Below, piece by piece: positions 60,036 to 64,000 of a stretch of DNA of 64,000 bases (position 1 is the stretch's first letter; every line of letters starts with the position of its first letter). The stretch comes from Gluconacetobacter johannae. Lineage in GTDB: Bacteria; Pseudomonadota; Alphaproteobacteria; Acetobacterales; Acetobacteraceae. The notes beneath the pieces are model-generated. The model saw nothing but the letters and a program-made list of their open reading frames with translations, did no database searches and had not been told where the DNA came from. Where the stretch lies: assembly GCF_014174305.1 (NCBI RefSeq), contig NZ_JABEQH010000013.1:1-64000 (forward strand). The letters are read 5' to 3'. The position numbers and the translations under genes are program-made.

Positions 60036-60482
60036 TCAGACCTCGGCCGAAGCCAGTTCCACGTCGGCCTGCGGCTTGCCCTTGTCGTTCGACACGTCTT
60101 CGGCCGGTGCGGGCTCGTCGCCTTCGCTGTCGTCGCTTTCCGTAATGGCGGCGGCGGGGCGCTGGCGGGCCTGGCGTTCCTGCTGGTTCTGCTGCGCCGC
60201 CTGGGTCATGGCGTTGAGAATGCGGAAATAATGTTCGGCATGCTGGAAGTAGGCTTCCGCCATGACCCGGTCGCCCGAACCGCTGGCATCGCGGCCCAGT
60301 TGCAGATATTTTTCAAATAACTGCTGGGCCGTTCCGCGAATACGCAGATCGGGGCCATTGCTGTCGAACACATGGTTCCGGTTCAGCGGGATCTGGCCGT
60401 TTTGCTGGCGTACACTGCCGCCACCGCCGCCACTGCTGCCGCCCGAACGATGGTGACGGCCTCGCATGCGTTTCATGTTCAT
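60036..60482 (-). CDS. DUF4167-domain protein
   Basis: From MNMKRMRGRHHRSGGSSGGG the product is 148 residues. The conserved core reads VFDSNGPDLRIRGTAQQLFE, then KYLQLGRDASGSGDRVMAEAYFQHAEHYFRI. This is the hallmark of the alphaproteobacterial DUF4167 family. The N-terminus is Arg/Gly-rich and may bind nucleic acid. The C-terminus is acidic and probably disordered. Function is unknown. In many alphaproteobacteria it lies beside prmC and prfA, as it does here. Confidence 0.9.
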   Translation of the reverse strand: MNMKRMRGRHHRSGGSSGGGGGSVRQQNGQIPLNRNHVFDSNGPDLRIRGTAQQLFEKYLQLGRDASGSGDRVMAEAYFQHAEHYFRILNAMTQAAQQNQQERQARQRPAAAITESDDSEGDEPAPAEDVSNDKGKPQADVELASAEV

Positions 60483-60753
60483 AAGCTGTCGCAGCACTTT
60501 CCTGTTAACGGTCGCCATCGGAAACCGTCGGGACCACCAGTCCCCTATTGCCCTTTTGGGTGCCCGGCATACCACCCGGCATGTGATCCCATCGCCCTAC
60601 GCAACAATCGCAGTTTTCTGCCGCCTTTGCGGTCAGACCCGTTGTCACGCGTTCAGGATCGGGACGCGGCAGTTATAAGGGGCCATATGCCCCCTGCCAG
60701 CATTCCACGGGCAATTTATTCCCTTATACACGCTCTGCCAAATGGTTTTTTGT

Positions 60754-61626
60754 TCAACAGCCGCGCAGCTGCATCAGGACTGCACGCGGAATACCGCCCA
60801 GGTCGGCACGGACGTCCAGGATTTCCAGTCCTGCCTGCCGCGCCAGCGCCGGCATGTCGCCTTCCTGGCCGATCCCAATTTCGAAAATCGCAATGCCGTC
60901 ATGCGCCAGAAGCGACGGTAGCGCCGCCGTCAGGATACGGTAGGCGTCCAGCCCGTCGATCCCGCCATCCAGCGCCCGTGCGGGTTCATGGTCGCGGACG
61001 TCGGGCATCAGGCCCGCCAGGTCCCCATGTGGAATATAGGGCGGGTTGCTGAACACGACGTCGAATCTGCCGTCGATCGCCGATGCCCAGCTGGCGTTTA
61101 TCATGGCGCACCGCGCCGCCAGTCCGGTATGGCGCGCGTTACGGGCCGCCAGCCGGGCGGCGTCGGGCGAGATATCGACCCCCATCCCCCAGGCGTCGCC
61201 ATATTCGGACAAGGCGGCCAGCAGCAGGCAGCCCGTGCCCGTGCCCAGATCCAGCACGCTGCGGACCGACGCGCGATCCGGACGGTGGTGCAGCAGGGCC
61301 TCGACCAGCGTTTCGCTGTCGGGGCGAGGAATGAGGGTCGCCGGCGAGGTTTCCAGGTCCAGGGACCAGAAACCGGCACGACCGGTAATATAGGCGATCG
61401 GTTCATGCGCCGCCCGGCGGTCGATCGCGTCGAGGAACGCCCCGCGCGCCGACATGTCCACGCTGTGCCGCGCCAGCAGGCCGGCAAGGTCGGTCCGCAG
61501 GACATGGGCCAGCAGCAGCCGTGCCTCGCGCCGCGGATTGTCCAGGCCGGCCGCCCGCAGACGTTCGGCCCCTTCGGCGAGAAGCGGCCCCGGCGCCTGA
61601 TGGCCTGCTGTATCCGCCCCTTTCAT
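60754..61626 (-). CDS. prmC: Release factor glutamine methyltransferase PrmC/HemK
   Basis: The 290-residue protein has an N-terminal helical domain (RRAAHEPIAYITGRAGFW region) and a SAM motif VLDLGTGTGCLLLAAL. The Gln-binding VVFSNPPYIPHGDL is present. It methylates the GGQ glutamine of release factors. ATG 61626 is preferred; ATG 61659 would add 11 residues and overlap the opposite-strand gene further. prfA lies upstream on the same strand but a small gene on the other strand intervenes. Confidence 0.93.
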   Translation of the reverse strand: MKGADTAGHQAPGPLLAEGAERLRAAGLDNPRREARLLLAHVLRTDLAGLLARHSVDMSARGAFLDAIDRRAAHEPIAYITGRAGFWSLDLETSPATLIPRPDSETLVEALLHHRPDRASVRSVLDLGTGTGCLLLAALSEYGDAWGMGVDISPDAARLAARNARHTGLAARCAMINASWASAIDGRFDVVFSNPPYIPHGDLAGLMPDVRDHEPARALDGGIDGLDAYRILTAALPSLLAHDGIAIFEIGIGQEGDMPALARQAGLEILDVRADLGGIPRAVLMQLRGC

Positions 61627-61657
61627 TTCAACGATGATCCATCCTAATCTTGCCTCC

Positions 61658-62122
61658 ATGAACGTTCCCGTCCGTCCACGGATATGCGTTTGCGTGCTGT
61701 TGTCCGGCCTGGCCCTGGCGGTACCGCTGCGGCAGGCCCAGGCCGGGTCGTTCGTCGTGGTCGATGTGCGGGCCCAGTCCGAGGTATCGGAAATATCCCG
61801 CCTTTATGTCGATGACCAGCTTGTCGCCACGTTCAGCCTGGATGCCGACCACCCGCAGCAGATGGCCAGGATCGAGATTCCGGCGGAACGCGTGAACCAC
61901 AGCTATGTGCTGTGTGGCGAGATTACCCTGCGCCTGGCCGACGGGCGCACCGAAATCCACGAGGTCAACGGCGCAGGACTGTTGCATCACCCCGACGGGC
62001 ACACGCTCGACGCCCTGGGGTCGCGGAATTTCACCGAATTCTATCTGTCCGACCCCGAGGACCCTACGGTGGTGGAACGCCATGCCGGCCGGTCCAGCGT
62101 GTGCGCGACGCCATCCTCGTGA
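61658..62122 (+). CDS. Small exported protein of unknown function between prfA and prmC
   Basis: A 154-residue product from MNVPVRPRICVCVLLSGLAL, a signal peptide with cleavage probably after RQAQA. The mature part has alternating beta-strand-like segments (SFVVVDVRAQ, SRLYVDDQLVATFSL, YVLCGEITLRLADGRTEIHE) and two cysteines that could pair. I recognise no family. It is transcribed against prmC and prfA, with its 5' end about 30 bp from the prmC start. Confidence 0.7.
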   Translation: MNVPVRPRICVCVLLSGLALAVPLRQAQAGSFVVVDVRAQSEVSEISRLYVDDQLVATFSLDADHPQQMARIEIPAERVNHSYVLCGEITLRLADGRTEIHEVNGAGLLHHPDGHTLDALGSRNFTEFYLSDPEDPTVVERHAGRSSVCATPSS

Positions 62123-62138
62123 CGGTCCGGCCCGCTGC

Positions 62139-63197
62139 CTACAGCCCTTCCGCCGCCAGCAGGGTCGCCTGCTCGTCCTGGGTCAACGCATCGACGAATT
62201 CGTCGAGTTCGCCGGCCATGACCCGATCGATCTTGTAGGCTGTCAGGTTGATGCGGTGGTCGGTCACCCGGCCCTGTGGGAAATTATAGGTCCTGATCCG
62301 CTCCGACCGGTCGCCCGTTCCCACCTGCGACTTGCGATCGGCGGCGCGGGTGGCGTGGGCGGCGGCGCGTTCGCGTTCGTACAGCCGGGCCATCAGGATC
62401 TTCATCGCCTTGGCGCGATTCTTGTGCTGGCTCTTTTCTTCCTGCATCGCCACCACCAGCCCGGTGGGCAGATGGGTGATGCGTACCGCACTTTCGGTCT
62501 TGTTGACATGCTGGCCGCCCGCACCGGACGCGCGATAGACGTCGATCCGCAGGTCGCCGTCATTGATGTGGACATCGACGTCGCCGGCCTCGGGCAGGAC
62601 GGCCACGGTTACGGTCGAGGTATGGATGCGCCCCTGGCTTTCGGTCGCGGGCACGCGCTGGACCCGGTGCACGCCGGATTCGTACTTCAGCCGCGCGAAG
62701 ACGCCGCGCCCGGTGATGTTGGCGATGCCTTCGCGCAGGCCGCCCAGTTCGGATTCGTCGAATTCCATGACCTCGAACCGCCAGCCCCGCAACGCGGCAT
62801 AGCGGCGATAGGCGTCGAACAGCGCCGCGGCGAACAGGGCGGCCTCGTCCCCACCGGCCGCCGGGCGGATTTCCAGGATCGCGCTGCGTTCGTCGGCCTC
62901 GTCGCGCGGCAGCATGGCGATGCGGATATCCTGCCGGATATCGGGAATGCGCGCGCGCAGCGCCTGCAGCTCCATCTCCGCCAGTTCCCGCATTTCGGGG
63001 TCGGACAGCAGGGATTGCGACTGGCGTTCCTCCTGCTCGGCCTGGCGCAGTTCGCCGATCTTCGCCACGATCGGCTCGAGGTCGGCATATTCGCGCGAGG
63101 CCTTGCTGAAGGCCTCGCCATCCAGCCCCTGGGACAGCATCGCCTGCAATTCTTCGGACCGTGCGACGATCCTGTCCAGCCTGTCGTCGAGCCCCAT
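62139..63197 (-). CDS. prfA: Peptide chain release factor 1
   Basis: A 352-residue RF1 with the GGQ motif in [20 protein letters not shown], contacting the peptidyl-transferase centre. The codon-recognition domain has the RF1-type [18 protein letters not shown]. The C-terminal [18 protein letters not shown] is also typical. It ends translation at UAA and UAG. Six bp separate it from the hisS stop, so hisS-prfA form one transcript. Confidence 0.97.
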   Translation of the reverse strand: MGLDDRLDRIVARSEELQAMLSQGLDGEAFSKASREYADLEPIVAKIGELRQAEQEERQSQSLLSDPEMRELAEMELQALRARIPDIRQDIRIAMLPRDEADERSAILEIRPAAGGDEAALFAAALFDAYRRYAALRGWRFEVMEFDESELGGLREGIANITGRGVFARLKYESGVHRVQRVPATESQGRIHTSTVTVAVLPEAGDVDVHINDGDLRIDVYRASGAGGQHVNKTESAVRITHLPTGLVVAMQEEKSQHKNRAKAMKILMARLYERERAAAHATRAADRKSQVGTGDRSERIRTYNFPQGRVTDHRINLTAYKIDRVMAGELDEFVDALTQDEQATLLAAEGL

Positions 63198-63202
63198 GAT
63201 CG

Positions 63203-64000
63203 TTACCCGCGCACGGCCCCGGCGAGGTAGGCGGCCACCGCGTCCAGCGCGATTTCGGCCTGGCTTCCTTCATCCAGTGCCTTGACCTGCGCCACGCCGC
63301 GCGCGATCTCGTCTTCGCCGATCAGGACGGCATGGGTCGCCCCGATCCGGTTTGCCCGCTCCAGCCGGCGCTTGGCATTGCCGCGATAGGCGATCTCGGC
63401 CCGGACGCCGTTGGCGCGCAGGGCCTGCAGCAGCGTGACGGAAACGCCGCCGGCGGTATCGCCCAGCGGCACGATCGCCACGGGGCGCGGCGCGGGCGGC
63501 GTCGCCTCCAGCAGCATCGACAGCCGCTCGATCCCGCCGGCCCAGCCGATGGCCGGCGTGCGCGGCCCGCCCATCTCGGCCACCAGCCCGTCATAGCGGC
63601 CGCCCGCCAGGACGGTGCCCTGTGCGCCCAGGCGTTCGGTCACGAATTCGAAGGCGGTGTGGCCGTAATAATCCAGGCCACGCACGATGCCCGGATTTTC
63701 GCGGAACGGCACCCCCAGCAGGTCCAGGGCCGAGCGCAGCCCGTCCCAGAAGGCGCGCGCGTCGTCGGTCAGGAACGCGCCGATCATCGGCGCATCGGCG
63801 ACCAGCGCCCGGTCCTGCGGCGCCTTGCTGTCGAGGATACGCAACGGATTGCGTTCCAGGCGGGTACGGCTGTCCTCGGACAGTTGGTCCTTGACCTCGG
63901 TAAAATAGGCGACCAGCGCGGCGCGCCATGCGGTCCGGCTTTCGGCATCGCCCAGCGTGTTCAGCTCCAGCACCGTCTCGTCCGCGATGCCCAGCGCCTG
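63203..64000 (-). CDS. hisS: Histidyl-tRNA synthetase (C-terminal part)
   Basis: About 265 C-terminal residues are visible; the N-terminal half lies beyond the window. The class II HisRS signature [20 protein letters not shown] and [15 protein letters not shown] are present, as is [17 protein letters not shown] (motif 3). The C-terminal anticodon-binding domain ([20 protein letters not shown] onward) completes it. It charges tRNA-His. Confidence 0.96.
   Translation of the reverse strand, partial: QALGIADETVLELNTLGDAESRTAWRAALVAYFTEVKDQLSEDSRTRLERNPLRILDSKAPQDRALVADAPMIGAFLTDDARAFWDGLRSALDLLGVPFRENPGIVRGLDYYGHTAFEFVTERLGAQGTVLAGGRYDGLVAEMGGPRTPAIGWAGGIERLSMLLEATPPAPRPVAIVPLGDTAGGVSVTLLQALRANGVRAEIAYRGNAKRRLERANRIGATHAVLIGEDEIARGVAQVKALDEGSQAEIALDAVAAYLAGAVRG

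Overview
This 64 kb window is GC-rich chromosomal DNA from an alphaproteobacterium. It is most probably a member of the Acetobacteraceae (Gluconacetobacter/Komagataeibacter-like). That placement is inference from four things: Entner-Doudoroff genes, a PDH whose E1-beta carries a lipoyl domain, GTTC-N7-GTTC-type LexA boxes, and alphaproteobacterial gene order (purC-S-Q-L-bolA-grxD; tpiA divergent from ppiD-trpE; pdhABC-lpd-lipA-coq10; pyrG-kdsA-eno-ftsB). Gene density is high, and many neighbours overlap by 4 bp (ATGA or GTGA), so most genes sit in translationally coupled operons. I see no rRNA, CRISPR array, insertion sequence, prophage or attachment site. There is one tRNA.

Layout. 1-4.7 kb: isoprenoid and housekeeping genes (dxs partial, ispA, xseB, a TusA-like carrier, a ROK sugar kinase, rlmE, ppx/gppA). 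4.9-8.3 kb: tRNA-Gln(CTG), an AT-richer gene-free stretch, a globin-coupled chemoreceptor and a UDP-galactopyranose mutase. 8.3-13 kb: the Entner-Doudoroff pair edd-eda, with a candidate HexR-type operator upstream, and comM. 13-16.3 kb: an orphan LuxR-type regulator with an AT-rich 5' end, then a sulfur amino-acid pair (sseA and a MetC-type lyase). 16.5-20.2 kb: a permease, an EEP-fold hydrolase, cardiolipin synthase and yraN.

20.6-28 kb: de novo purine genes purC-S-[secreted Rap1a/Tai-like protein]-Q-L-bolA-grxD ending in an intrinsic terminator, then an NRDE protein and purB. 28-32.5 kb: TerC, a Slt-type lytic transglycosylase, pgpA, pncC and aquaporin. 32.6-39.7 kb: the pyruvate dehydrogenase and lipoate operon. 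39.8-46.6 kb: ppiD-trpE-(hairpin)-trpG-trpD-trpC-moaC. 46.8-53.1 kb: tpiA-secG-pyrG-kdsA, a DUF3429 membrane protein, eno, ftsB and rpmG. 53.3-55.4 kb: moeA and lexA with its own SOS boxes. 55.4-60 kb: a biotin cluster with a fused BioC-BioD protein, a BioH-like esterase, bioF and divergent bioA. 60-64 kb: a DUF4167 protein, prmC, a small exported protein on the opposite strand, prfA and hisS (partial).

Taken together, most of the window is central metabolism (ED pathway, PDH, lower glycolysis, purine, tryptophan and biotin synthesis) plus envelope and translation functions. The accessory-looking parts are the chemoreceptor/mutase region, the LuxR-type gene, and the small exported proteins placed inside conserved operons. 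I did not find a clear multi-gene undescribed system. The strongest leads are the BioC-BioD fusion, the exported protein coupled inside the purine operon, the diverged signalling tip of the globin chemoreceptor, and the candidate operator and hairpins around edd-eda.
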